Translations under genes and position numbers: made by a program | Shown here: positions 7,474-15,788 of the stretch, one piece after another | How positions within the stretch are numbered: position 1 is the stretch's first letter | How the letters are laid out: each line of letters starts with the position of its first letter | Origin: SFDP01 sp051653625 | Lineage (GTDB): Bacteria; Bacillota; Clostridia; Lachnospirales; Lachnospiraceae | Reading direction: 5' to 3' | Assembly (NCBI GenBank): GCA_051653625.1 | Contig: JBOFWM010000077.1 | Coordinates: 1-23,259, forward strand | Length of the DNA stretch: 23,259 nucleotides | Notes under the pieces: generated by a model | Database searches by the model: none | The model's input: only the letters and a program-made list of their open reading frames with translations | Told to the model about the DNA's origin: nothing

Positions 7474-8811
7474 ATGAATATATTATTTGTATCATTAGGA
7501 TGTGATAAAAATTTAGTGGATTCTGAAGTTATGATAGGACTTTTAGAGGAGAAAGGCTATTACTTTACAGATGAAGAAGATAAAGCGGATGTTATTGTAG
7601 TCAATACATGTTGCTTTATTAACGATGCAAAAGAAGAAAGTATCAATACAATATTGGAAATGGCCGAATATAAAAAATCTGGTCAAATTAAGGCACTTAT
7701 TGTAACTGGTTGTTTGGCTCAACGATATAAAGAAGAAATTCAATCGGAAATAGAAGAAGTGGATGTTATATTGGGAACAACTGCAATTGATAAAATTGTT
7801 GAAGCGTTAGAAGAAGTATTAGCTGGACAAGGAATAAATAAAATAGAAAGTATTGATAAATTACCAGTATATGGAAAGAAAAGAGTAGTTACAACAGGCG
7901 GTCATTTTGCATATTTAAAAATTGCAGAAGGATGTGATAAAAATTGCACCTATTGTATCATTCCAAAGGTACGTGGACATTATAGAAGTATTCCGAAGGA
8001 AGCTTTAATACAAGAAGCAAAAACTCTTGTTGAAGGTGGAGTTAAAGAATTAATTTTAGTAGCACAAGAAACAACACTTTATGGAACTGATTTATATGGA
8101 GAAAAAAGTTTGCCGATGTTATTAGGTGAATTAAATTCTATAAAAGGATTAGAGTGGATTCGTATTTTGTACTGTTACCCAGAAGAAATTACAGATGAAT
8201 TAATTGATGCAATTCTTGTAAATGAAAAAGTTTGTCATTATTTAGATATTCCAATTCAACATTGTAGTGATAATGTCTTAAAAAGAATGGGTAGACGTGC
8301 AACAAAACAACAATTATCAGAAATGATTGAAAAATTAAGAACGAGAATTCCAGATATTTGTTTAAGAACAACTTTAATCACTGGATTTCCAGGAGAAACA
8401 AGTAAAGATCATGAAGAAGTATTGGAATTTATTGATGCACATGAATTTGATCGTTTAGGTGTTTTTACTTATTCTTTAGAAGAAGATACTGCAGCAGCAA
8501 AATTAGAGGGACAATTAGAAGAGGAAGTTAAAGAATCTCGTAGAGATGATATTATGATGTTACAACAAGAAATTTCTTTTGATAGAGCGAAAAATGCAAT
8601 TGGAAGTACACTTCTTGTTATGATTGAAGGAAAAGTAGCAGACGAGCCAGCATATATTGGAAGATGTTATAAAGATGCGCCTAATGTAGATGGATATGTA
8701 TTTGTAAATACAACGAAATCTTTAATGACAGGAGATTTTGTAAAAGTTAAAATCACAGGATCATATGAATATGATTTAATAGGAGAAATTGAAAATGAAT
8801 CTACCAAATAA
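7474..8811 (+). CDS. rimO: Ribosomal protein uS12 methylthiotransferase RimO
   Basis: 445 residues. The N-terminal MTTase domain binds one 4Fe-4S cluster through Cys10, Cys46 and Cys80 (SLGCDKN, NTCCFI, VTGCLAQRY). The radical SAM domain carries Cys154-x3-Cys158-x2-Cys161 (EGCDKNCTYCIIP). A TRAM domain lies at about 380-445. RimO adds a methylthio group to the beta carbon of a conserved aspartate of ribosomal protein uS12. The wording LGCDKNLVDSEVM and the GHYRSIP segment favour RimO over the tRNA enzyme MiaB. The ribosome binding site is GAAAGG. Its last 17 bases overlap pgsA, implying coupled translation. The Fe-S clusters would be supplied by the NifS/NifU system encoded further right. Confidence 0.95.
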   Translation: MNILFVSLGCDKNLVDSEVMIGLLEEKGYYFTDEEDKADVIVVNTCCFINDAKEESINTILEMAEYKKSGQIKALIVTGCLAQRYKEEIQSEIEEVDVILGTTAIDKIVEALEEVLAGQGINKIESIDKLPVYGKKRVVTTGGHFAYLKIAEGCDKNCTYCIIPKVRGHYRSIPKEALIQEAKTLVEGGVKELILVAQETTLYGTDLYGEKSLPMLLGELNSIKGLEWIRILYCYPEEITDELIDAILVNEKVCHYLDIPIQHCSDNVLKRMGRRATKQQLSEMIEKLRTRIPDICLRTTLITGFPGETSKDHEEVLEFIDAHEFDRLGVFTYSLEEDTAAAKLEGQLEEEVKESRRDDIMMLQQEISFDRAKNAIGSTLLVMIEGKVADEPAYIGRCYKDAPNVDGYVFVNTTKSLMTGDFVKVKITGSYEYDLIGEIENESTK

Positions 8812-9328
8812 GTTAACTTTATTTCGTGTATTTTTAATAATACCATTTGTTTTTTTTATGTTAGCAAAAGATACGCAGACGTTTGATTATATTGCACTCG
8901 CTTTATTTGTAATCGCAAGTTTAACAGATCTATTGGATGGATATATTGCAAGAAAATATCATTTGATTACAAATTTTGGGAAATTTATGGATCCACTTGC
9001 AGACAAGTTACTTGTTAGTGCAGCAATGATTTGTCTTGTTGAAATGGGAAGACTTTCTTCTATTGTAGTAGTACTTATTATTAGTAGAGAATTTATTATT
9101 AGTGGATTTCGATTAATTGCATCAGATAATGGTGTAGTAATAGCAGCAAGTAATATTGGAAAAATAAAAACAGTATTTCAAATGATTATGGTATGTCTTT
9201 TGATTCTAAATTTAAATATCTTACAATGGATTACAAGTATTGTTGTTTTGATTTCTGTAATTTTAACAATTGTTTCATTAGTTGATTATTTATATAAAAA
9301 TAAGGCAGTTATGAAAGATGTGAAATAG
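8795..9328 (+). CDS. pgsA: CDP-diacylglycerol-glycerol-3-phosphate 3-phosphatidyltransferase
   Basis: 177 residues, an integral membrane protein with about four to five hydrophobic segments. It carries the complete CDP-alcohol phosphotransferase motif D48-G49-x2-A52-R53-x8-G62-x3-D66-x3-D70, whose acidic residues bind two metal ions. It makes phosphatidylglycerol phosphate from CDP-diacylglycerol and glycerol-3-phosphate, the committed step to phosphatidylglycerol and cardiolipin. The ATG at 8795 has AGGAGAAA directly upstream and gives MNLPNKLTLFR, the normal family start; a TTG two codons earlier is less likely. It overlaps rimO and is followed by cinA after 10 bases, the common pgsA-cinA-recA order. 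Confidence 0.95.
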   Translation: MNLPNKLTLFRVFLIIPFVFFMLAKDTQTFDYIALALFVIASLTDLLDGYIARKYHLITNFGKFMDPLADKLLVSAAMICLVEMGRLSSIVVVLIISREFIISGFRLIASDNGVVIAASNIGKIKTVFQMIMVCLLILNLNILQWITSIVVLISVILTIVSLVDYLYKNKAVMKDVK

Positions 9329-9338
9329 GAGGAAAAGT

Positions 9339-10580
9339 ATGGTTGTAGAATTCATTTCAGTTGGAACAGAAATTTTAATGGGAAATATTGTAAATACAAA
9401 TGCTGCATTCTTAGCAAAATCATGCAATGAATTAGGAATGGCTTGTAATTTTCAAGAAGTGGTAGGAGACAATGAAATACGACTTGAAGAAACACTTAAA
9501 CAGGCAATGAAAAGAGCAGAAATTATTATTTTATCTGGTGGACTAGGACCCACAGAAGATGATCTTACAAAGGAAGTTGTTGCAAAAGTTTGTAATAGAT
9601 CGATGTATATGGATGAAGAGTGGAAAGAAATAATTACAGAATACTTTAAATTGCGAAATGCAGTTCCAACAGAGAATAATTGGAAACAGGCACTCGTTCC
9701 TGAGGAGGCGATTGTAATAAAAAATGACTTTGGTACAGCGCCAGGACTTATCGTTTGTCAAGATGGGGTACATATCATTCTTTTACCAGGTCCACCAAGT
9801 GAATTAAAACCTATGTTTGAAGATAAAGTAAAACCATATTTACAATCTTTAAATAATACAATTTTATCATCAAAAACCATTAAAATTTGTGGAATAGGAG
9901 AAAGTAAAGTAGAAGATCTTATTCTTGACTTAGTAAAAAATCAAACAAACCCAACTATAGCAACTTATGCTGGGAATGGAGAGGTTCATATCCGTGTCAC
10001 TGCATCAGCAGAAACAAAAGAATTGGCAAAAGAATGCATGAAACCAATTGTAGAAGAAATCAAGCATAGATTTGGAAATGCTATTTTTACAACGAAAGTT
10101 AAAGTGACATTTGAACAATCGGTTATAGAGTTATTGAAAAAGAAAAATTTTACAATTGCAACAGCAGAATCTTGTTCGGGTGGTTTATTAGCAGGCCGTA
10201 TTATTAATAGTCCAGGTGCTTCTAGTGTATTTAAATCAGGAGTTATTACATATTCTAATGAAGAAAAAATGAGAATATTAAATGTCAAAGAACATACATT
10301 AAAAGAGTTTGGTGCAGTGAGTGAAGAAGTAGCAAGTGAAATGGCAAAAAATGTAGCATCATTTAATAACTCAGATGTAGGTATTTCAATAACTGGTATT
10401 GCTGGACCAGATGGTGGTACAGAAGAAAAGCCAGTAGGACTTGTTTACATTGGATGTTTCATAAAAGGAAAAGTAATTGTAAGAAAATACCATATTACAG
10501 GAATGCGTAATATCATAAGAGAGGCAAGTGTTGCAAGAGCACTTACTTTAGTTAGAGATTGTATATTGGAAAATGAATAA
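9339..10580 (+). CDS. cinA: CinA family protein (nicotinamide mononucleotide deamidase type)
   Basis: 413 residues with both CinA domains. The N-terminal MoCF/COG1058 domain (about 1-170) begins EFISVGTEILMGNIVNTN and carries SGGLGPTEDD at 66-75, the nucleotide pyrophosphatase half. The C-terminal CinA domain (about 255-413) has TAESCSGGLLAGRI and the conserved SITGIAGPDGGTEEKPVG. The C-terminal domain deamidates nicotinamide mononucleotide in pyridine nucleotide salvage; the N-terminal domain hydrolyses ADP-ribose in some members. In naturally competent Gram-positives cinA is co-transcribed with recA. Here 290 bases with a LexA-type promoter separate them, so recA can be expressed on its own. 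AGGAGGAAAAGT precedes the ATG. Confidence 0.95.
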   Translation: MVVEFISVGTEILMGNIVNTNAAFLAKSCNELGMACNFQEVVGDNEIRLEETLKQAMKRAEIIILSGGLGPTEDDLTKEVVAKVCNRSMYMDEEWKEIITEYFKLRNAVPTENNWKQALVPEEAIVIKNDFGTAPGLIVCQDGVHIILLPGPPSELKPMFEDKVKPYLQSLNNTILSSKTIKICGIGESKVEDLILDLVKNQTNPTIATYAGNGEVHIRVTASAETKELAKECMKPIVEEIKHRFGNAIFTTKVKVTFEQSVIELLKKKNFTIATAESCSGGLLAGRIINSPGASSVFKSGVITYSNEEKMRILNVKEHTLKEFGAVSEEVASEMAKNVASFNNSDVGISITGIAGPDGGTEEKPVGLVYIGCFIKGKVIVRKYHITGMRNIIREASVARALTLVRDCILENE

Positions 10581-10617
10581 AAGATGATTGAATATTTCAA
10601 AAAAATATGATACTTTA

Positions 10618-10696
10618 AAGTTCAAGGAGAGTTACTTATCTTCTTGAACTTCAATTCTACTTTGCACATCCGGCAGTTCGCCATTATTTCAAAGTA
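10618..10696. other. Two consecutive inverted repeats between cinA and recA
   Basis: The first hairpin is AAGTTCAAGGAGA (10618-10630) pairing with TCTTCTTGAACTT (10639-10651): 13 pairs including one G-U, with an eight-base loop. The second is TACTTTG (10658-10664) with CAAAGTA (10690-10696), enclosing a distinctly G+C-rich patch around CATCCGGCAGTTCGCC that holds a GGC/GCC mini-stem. Neither is followed by a T tract, so this is not a clean terminator for cinA. The remaining stretch to about 10760 holds a purine-rich AGGGGGG next to an 11-codon reading frame (10719-10754), for which I have no other support. Confidence 0.45.
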
Positions 10697-10762
10697 AGAG
10701 AATAAAAAGATAGGGGGGATGCCATTGAGGGTATTTTACTTTATTAAAATATAGATAAATAC

Positions 10763-10811
10763 TTGACATAATCGAACAAATGTTTTATTCTATCAAAAGA
10801 ACGTTTGTTCT
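10763..10811 (+). promoter_or_regulatory. SOS promoter of recA with two LexA boxes
   Basis: TTGACA (10763-10768) and TATTCT (10786-10791) are 17 bases apart. CGAAC-AAAT-GTTTT (10773-10786), a near match to the Gram-positive LexA box CGAAC-N4-GTTCG, fills the promoter spacer. AGAAC-GTTT-GTTCT (10798-10811), a perfect inverted repeat, lies at the expected transcription start. Binding of LexA at either would block RNA polymerase. A further TTGACA at 10818-10823 lacks a well-spaced -10 box. Confidence 0.82.
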
Positions 10812-10870
10812 TATTGATTGACAAATAAAATAGAATATAGAATAGCACTAAGAAAGGCATGGTAATAACT

Positions 10871-11944
10871 ATGGAAAGAGACGATAAATTAAAGGCGCTT
10901 GATGCCGCATTATCACATATTGAAAGACAATACGGAAAGGGTGCAGTAATGAAGTTAGGCGATCCAGCTGCACAGATGAATGTAGAGACTGTTCCTACTG
11001 GAGCATTAAGTTTAGATATAGCACTTGGGTTAGGCGGTATTCCAAAAGGGAGAATTATTGAAATATATGGACCAGAGTCGAGTGGTAAAACAACAGTTAC
11101 ACTTCATATGATAGCGGAAGTTCAAAAAAGAGGTGGAATTGCTGGTTTTATAGATGCAGAGCATGCATTAGATCCTGTATATGCAAAAAAAATTGGTGTA
11201 GATGTAGATAATCTATATATATCACAGCCAGATAACGGAGAACAAGCATTAGAAATTACAGAGACAATGGTACGTTCAGGCGCTATTGATATTGTAGTTG
11301 TGGACTCTGTTGCAGCATTAGTTCCACGCCAAGAAATTGATGGGGACATGGGAGATAGCCACATGGGATTACAAGCTCGACTTATGTCACAAGCACTTCG
11401 TAAGCTTACTGCTGTTATTAGTAAATCAAATTGTACAGTCATATTTATTAATCAGCTCCGTGAAAAAGTAGGAGTTATGTTTGGAAGCCCAGAAACAACT
11501 ACAGGTGGTAGAGCTCTTAAGTTTTACTCTTCTGTTCGATTAGATGTTAGAAGAATTGAAACATTAAAACAAAGTGGAGAGATGATTGGAAATCGAACAA
11601 GAGTCAAAGTTGTAAAGAATAAAATAGCTCCACCATTCAAAGAAGCAGAATTTGATATTATGTTTGGAGAAGGAATTTCAAGAGTTGGTGACATTTTAGA
11701 TCTTGCAGCTGGATGTGATGTTGTCAATAAAAGTGGTGCTTGGTATGCATATGAAGGAAATAAGATTGGGCAAGGAAGAGAGAATGCAAAGAATTTCCTA
11801 AAAGAGAATCCGGAAATGTGCAGTGAAATTGATCAAAAAGTTCGCATACATTATGGACTAGTAGAAAATATAGAAGAAGTAAAAGAAAAATCAACAAAAA
11901 AAACAGATAAAGCAGTAAAAGAAAGTACAGAATCCAAAGCATAA
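10871..11944 (+). CDS. recA: RecA recombinase
   Basis: 357 residues. Walker A is GPESSGKTT (67-75). The Walker B strand IDIVVVDSVAALVP and the MAW-type INQLREKVGVMFGSPETTTGG loop are present, followed by a C-terminal domain with a Lys/Glu-rich tail. RecA forms ATP-dependent filaments on single-stranded DNA, drives strand exchange and triggers LexA self-cleavage. The ATG at 10871 gives MERDDKLKALDAAL, which matches the usual start in related clostridia. The ATG at 10859 is only two bases from the AAAGG motif and is too close to use it. The gene is SOS controlled through the two LexA boxes upstream. Its TAA overlaps the recX ATG by one base. Confidence 0.98.
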   Translation: MERDDKLKALDAALSHIERQYGKGAVMKLGDPAAQMNVETVPTGALSLDIALGLGGIPKGRIIEIYGPESSGKTTVTLHMIAEVQKRGGIAGFIDAEHALDPVYAKKIGVDVDNLYISQPDNGEQALEITETMVRSGAIDIVVVDSVAALVPRQEIDGDMGDSHMGLQARLMSQALRKLTAVISKSNCTVIFINQLREKVGVMFGSPETTTGGRALKFYSSVRLDVRRIETLKQSGEMIGNRTRVKVVKNKIAPPFKEAEFDIMFGEGISRVGDILDLAAGCDVVNKSGAWYAYEGNKIGQGRENAKNFLKENPEMCSEIDQKVRIHYGLVENIEEVKEKSTKKTDKAVKESTESKA

Positions 11945-12582
11945 TGAATTATTTTATTACAGAAATTGTGAGCCTGAAGAATGGAAGGTATAAAATATAT
12001 CTAAATGAGGAAGAAGTAATTGTATTATACAAAGGCGAAGTGAAGAAGTATAAAATGTGTGTAGGAAAAGAATTATCGCTTGATCATTATAATGAGATTA
12101 CAAAAGAACTTTTACCAAAACGTGCAAAACGTCGTGTGATGAATTTGTTAAGTAAAAAAATGTATACACAAAAAGAGTTAGAGGAAAAGTTACAAAAGGG
12201 AGAGTATCCAAGAGAATGTATTCATCTTGCCTTAGAATATGTTAAGTCATTTGGTTATGTTAATGATGATGTTTACACAAAATCTTATATAGATTCTTTT
12301 TCTACTTCAAAAAGTTTAAGGCAGATAAAAGAAGATTTGAAAAAAAAGGGAATTTCAACGGAACTAATTCAGGAAAAAATATTGGAATTTGAAGAAGAAA
12401 ATTCGGGGAAATCGGACCAAATCATTGCTCAAAAATATATAAGAAAAAAGTTGCGTCAAAAGAGTTGTGAATATAAGGAATTAGAAAAAATAAAAGCATA
12501 TCTTTTTAGAAAAGGAATTCCTATGGAAACAATTAAAAAGGCACTAGAAATCGCATTAGACGAAGCGAATATAATGCCTTAA
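11944..12582 (+). CDS. recX: Regulatory protein RecX
   Basis: 212 residues, with the N-terminal extension usual in Gram-positive RecX. The RecX repeats begin around residue 60 (AKRRVMNLLSKKMYTQKELEEKL), continue with ALEYVKSFGYVNDDVYTKSY and SLRQIKEDLKKKGIS, and end with a third helical repeat near the C-terminus. RecX binds within the RecA filament groove and modulates or dissolves it. Its start codon overlaps the recA stop (TAATG), so translation is coupled and recX is induced with recA. No strong terminator follows. A weak imperfect hairpin with a T-rich tail lies at about 12588-12614. Confidence 0.92.
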   Translation: MNYFITEIVSLKNGRYKIYLNEEEVIVLYKGEVKKYKMCVGKELSLDHYNEITKELLPKRAKRRVMNLLSKKMYTQKELEEKLQKGEYPRECIHLALEYVKSFGYVNDDVYTKSYIDSFSTSKSLRQIKEDLKKKGISTELIQEKILEFEEENSGKSDQIIAQKYIRKKLRQKSCEYKELEKIKAYLFRKGIPMETIKKALEIALDEANIMP

Positions 12583-12643
12583 ATTCATGGAAAATTAATT
12601 TCATATTATTTTTTGACAATATGCGTAATATATGTGAATTTGC

Positions 12644-12672
12644 TTGACATTATTTGTTTATTTGTATAGAAT
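12644..12672 (+). promoter_or_regulatory. SigA-type promoter of rny
   Basis: TTGACA (12644-12649) and TAGAAT (12667-12672) are 17 bases apart, giving a leader of about 85 bases before the rny start. Another TTGACA at 12613-12618 has no good -10 partner. Confidence 0.65.
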
Positions 12673-12745
12673 TGAAGTGTTGTAAAACTAAACAGGAATT
12701 AATTACTTAATTCTCATATTAGATAATGAACAATGAAAAATAAAT

Positions 12746-12759
12746 AAGGAGGTGCTCCT
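12746..12759 (+). promoter_or_regulatory. Ribosome binding site of rny inside a short hairpin
   Basis: AAGGAGGTG is an almost ideal Shine-Dalgarno sequence. AGGAG (12747-12751) can pair with CTCCT (12755-12759) across the GTG at 12752-12754. The spacing fits the ATG at 12764 rather than that GTG, which lies within the site itself. The self-complementarity could lower or regulate rny translation. Confidence 0.55.
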
Positions 12760-12763
12760 GTAC

Positions 12764-14314
12764 ATGCTAGAAATTATTAGTGTGGTACTTGCTCTAGCTC
12801 TTATTGCAGCAATTCCTATTACTTATTATGTTACTACGAATTATCATAAAAATTCGGCAGATTCAAAAATAGGTAATGCAGAAGGAAAGGCAAGAGAGAT
12901 TATCGATGAAGCACTCAAGACAGCTGATGCGAAGAAGCGTGAAAGTCTTTTAGAAGTAAAGGAAGAGTCGATTAAGGCTAAGAATGAACTTGATAAAGAA
13001 ATCAAAGAGCGTCGCAGCGAAATTCAACGTTATGAACGAAGAATTCAGCAAAAAGAGGAAAACATTGATAAAAAAGCTGATGCCATGGAAAAGAAGGAAG
13101 CAAATTTAGCAAGAAAAGAAGAAGAAGTTATTCTTCAAAAAGAAAAAATTGCTAAATTAAATGAAGAACGCGTACAGGAACTAGAAAGAATCTCAGGATT
13201 AACCTCTGAACAAGCAAAAGAATACTTATTAAAAATTGTTGAAGATGAAGTAAAACACGAAACTGCAATACTTATAAAAGATTTAGAAAGTAGAGCAAAA
13301 GAAGAAGCAGATAAGAAAGCAAAAGAATATGTGGTTGGCGCCATTCAAAAATGTGCTGCGGATCATGTTTCGGAAACTACAATATCAGTAGTTTCGCTTC
13401 CTAATGACGAAATGAAAGGAAGAATTATTGGTAGAGAAGGAAGAAATATCCGAACTCTTGAAACGCTTACCGGTGTAGATTTAATTATTGATGATACACC
13501 AGAAGCAGTAGTTCTTTCAGGTTTTGATCCAATCAGAAGGGAAGTTGCAAGAATTGCACTTGAAAAACTAATTGTTGATGGTCGTATTCATCCAGCTCGT
13601 ATTGAAGAGATGGTTGAAAAAGCGCAACGTGAAGTTGAAGTTATGATAAAAGAAGAGGGAGAGGCTGCGATTATTGAAGTTGGCGTACATGGTGTTCATC
13701 CTGAATTAGTTCGTCTTTTAGGTAAGATGAAATTCAGAACAAGTTATGGACAAAATGTATTAAAACATTCTATAGAAGTTGCACAACTTACAGGTTTGTT
13801 AGCTGCAGAAATGGGGCTAGATATTAGAATGGCAAAACGTGCAGGACTTCTTCATGATATCGGAAAAGCAGTTGATCATGAAATGGAAGGATCTCATATA
13901 CAATTAGGAGTAGAACTTTGTAAAAAATACAAAGAATCTGCGATTGTTCTTAATTCTATAGAGTCTCATCATGGAGACGTAGAACCAACTTCACTAATTG
14001 CATGTTTAGTACAAGCAGCAGATACAATTTCTGCGGCTAGACCAGGTGCAAGACGTGAGACATTAGAAACATATACAAGTCGATTAGGTAAATTAGAAGA
14101 TATAACAAACAATTTTAAAGGTGTAGATAAGTCTTTTGCTATTCAAGCAGGTAGGGAAGTTCGAGTGATGGTAGTTCCAGATCAAATTAATGATGCGGAC
14201 ATGGTATTATTAGCAAGAGAGATTTCAAAACAGATTGAAGCTGAATTGCAATATCCAGGACAAATTAAAGTTAATATGATTAGAGAAAGTAGAGTTACAG
14301 ATTACGCTAAATAG
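12764..14314 (+). CDS. rny: Ribonuclease Y
   Basis: 516 residues. An N-terminal membrane anchor (about 3-27) is followed by a long charged coiled coil (about 35-190). A KH domain with GRIIGREGRNI lies at 219-229. An HD domain has His364-Asp365 in AGLLHDIGKAVDHE and the downstream ESHHGD. RNase Y is the membrane-bound endoribonuclease that starts bulk mRNA decay in Firmicutes. The start at 12764 (MLEIISVVLALAL) places the anchor at the N-terminus as in orthologues. It is transcribed alone, from its own promoter to a strong terminator at 14322, and follows recA-recX as in many clostridia. Confidence 0.97.
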   Translation: MLEIISVVLALALIAAIPITYYVTTNYHKNSADSKIGNAEGKAREIIDEALKTADAKKRESLLEVKEESIKAKNELDKEIKERRSEIQRYERRIQQKEENIDKKADAMEKKEANLARKEEEVILQKEKIAKLNEERVQELERISGLTSEQAKEYLLKIVEDEVKHETAILIKDLESRAKEEADKKAKEYVVGAIQKCAADHVSETTISVVSLPNDEMKGRIIGREGRNIRTLETLTGVDLIIDDTPEAVVLSGFDPIRREVARIALEKLIVDGRIHPARIEEMVEKAQREVEVMIKEEGEAAIIEVGVHGVHPELVRLLGKMKFRTSYGQNVLKHSIEVAQLTGLLAAEMGLDIRMAKRAGLLHDIGKAVDHEMEGSHIQLGVELCKKYKESAIVLNSIESHHGDVEPTSLIACLVQAADTISAARPGARRETLETYTSRLGKLEDITNNFKGVDKSFAIQAGREVRVMVVPDQINDADMVLLAREISKQIEAELQYPGQIKVNMIRESRVTDYAK

Positions 14315-14321
14315 TAAAATT

Positions 14322-14364
14322 AAAACCTTGCAATTATAATAATATATAGTTGCAAGGTTTTTTT
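14322..14364 (+). terminator. Strong terminator after rny
   Basis: AAAACCTTGCAA (14322-14333) pairs perfectly with TTGCAAGGTTTT (14350-14361), a 12-bp stem with a 16-base AT-rich loop, and runs into a T tract ending at 14364. The A tract on the 5' side would also allow termination from the other direction. Confidence 0.9.
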
Positions 14365-14392
14365 GACTTTTTATTTAAATTTATAAAGACAC

Positions 14393-14421
14393 TTGTCATA
14401 TGTATAGAGATATAGTAGAAT
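14393..14421 (+). promoter_or_regulatory. SigA-type promoter of the aminotransferase gene
   Basis: TTGTCA (14393-14398) and TAGAAT (14416-14421) are 17 bases apart, just after the rny terminator and about 55 bases upstream of the aminotransferase start. Confidence 0.65.
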
Positions 14422-14476
14422 ATGGAAAGCACGATTGTATACGATTATGCAATAATATACACATATGGAGAAAGAT

Positions 14477-15766
14477 ATGAGAGCTTATAGTGAACTAAGT
14501 AGAGAAGAATTACTACAATTAAAATCAGAATTGGAAAAGAAATATGATGAGATGAAAGGAAAAAATTTAAATCTTGACATGTCAAGAGGTAAGCCAGGTA
14601 ACATGCAGCTTGATTTGGGAATGGATTTATTAAATGAACTTACATCAGAGTCTGCTTTGTGTTCTGAAAACGGAATTGATTGTAGAAATTATGGCATTTT
14701 AGATGGCATTTTAGAAGCTAAAGTTTTTATGGCAGAGATAATGAATGTTATGCCAGAAGAGGTAATTGTTTGTGGAAATGCAAGTTTACCAATCATGTAT
14801 GACTCTATTTCTAGATCCTATACACATGGAGTATGTGGGGGTATTCCATGGTGTAAACAAGATCATATTAAATTCTTATGTCCTGCTCCAGGATACGATA
14901 GACATTTTGCAATTACTAAATATTTTAATATTGAGATGATTCCAATTAAAATGTTCTCTACAGGACCAGATATGGATATGATTGAACAATTAGTGGAAGC
15001 AGATCCGCAAATAAAAGGAATTTGGTGCATACCAAAATATTCCAATCCACAAGGAATTACATATTCAGACGAGACAGTAAAAAGATTTGCACAGTTAAAA
15101 CCAGCAGCAAGTGATTTTAGAATATATTGGGATAATGCATATGCTATTCATCATTTATATGAAGAGGATCAAGATGAAATTTTAGATATTTTATCAGAGT
15201 GTAGAGCGGTAGGGAATGAAGATTTGGTTTTAGAATTTGCATCTACATCAAAAGTAAGCTTTGCAGGAAGTGGAATTTCAGCAGTAGCAACTTCGAAAAA
15301 AAATCGAGAATGGATTTTGTCTTCTATGACAATGCAAACAATAGGGTATGATAAAATTAATCAATTAAGACATGTACGTTATTTTAAAAATTTAGATGGT
15401 TTAAAGAAACATATGAAAAAACATGCGGATATTTTAAGACCTAAATTTGAGGCAGTTTTAGAGGTGTTAGAGAAAGAATTAGGTGGATTAGGAATTGGCG
15501 AATGGATCTCTCCTAAAGGAGGATATTTTATTTCATTTAATTCAATGGAAGGATGTGCAAAGGAAATTGTTGCAAAATGTAAAGATGCAGGTGTTATTTT
15601 GACTGCAGCGGGTGCTACATTCCCTCTAGGAGTGGATGAATTAGATCAAAATATTCGTATTGCACCATCTTATCCAAGTCCTGAGGAAATGAAAGAAGCA
15701 ACGGATTTATTTGTATTATGTACGAAACTTGTAGCAATTGATAAATTATTACGCGAAAAGCAATAG
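14477..15766 (+). CDS. PLP-dependent aminotransferase class I/II (aspartate aminotransferase-like)
   Basis: 429 residues. The N-terminal LDMSRGKPG segment, the region GIWCIPKYSNPQGITYSDE and the pyridoxal phosphate lysine Lys259 in ASTSKVSFAGSG place it in the putative aspartate aminotransferase group (Pfam Asp_aminotransf type). That group is common in Lachnospiraceae and other Gram-positives. It should move an amino group between an amino acid and a 2-oxo acid; exact substrates are not set by sequence. The ATG at 14477 follows GGAGAAAG. The in-frame ATG at 14465 has no ribosome binding site and would place that site inside the coding region. The Nudix gene follows after 22 bases, so they are probably co-transcribed. 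Confidence 0.88.
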   Translation: MRAYSELSREELLQLKSELEKKYDEMKGKNLNLDMSRGKPGNMQLDLGMDLLNELTSESALCSENGIDCRNYGILDGILEAKVFMAEIMNVMPEEVIVCGNASLPIMYDSISRSYTHGVCGGIPWCKQDHIKFLCPAPGYDRHFAITKYFNIEMIPIKMFSTGPDMDMIEQLVEADPQIKGIWCIPKYSNPQGITYSDETVKRFAQLKPAASDFRIYWDNAYAIHHLYEEDQDEILDILSECRAVGNEDLVLEFASTSKVSFAGSGISAVATSKKNREWILSSMTMQTIGYDKINQLRHVRYFKNLDGLKKHMKKHADILRPKFEAVLEVLEKELGGLGIGEWISPKGGYFISFNSMEGCAKEIVAKCKDAGVILTAAGATFPLGVDELDQNIRIAPSYPSPEEMKEATDLFVLCTKLVAIDKLLREKQ

Positions 15767-15788
15767 CAGAATGGGTGTAAATAGTATT

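Noticed and set aside
10719..10754. 11-codon frame after AGGGGGG upstream of recA
   Set aside because: The purine run touches the ATG, leaving no proper spacing, and the encoded peptide is not recognisable. It is too short to call a leader peptide.
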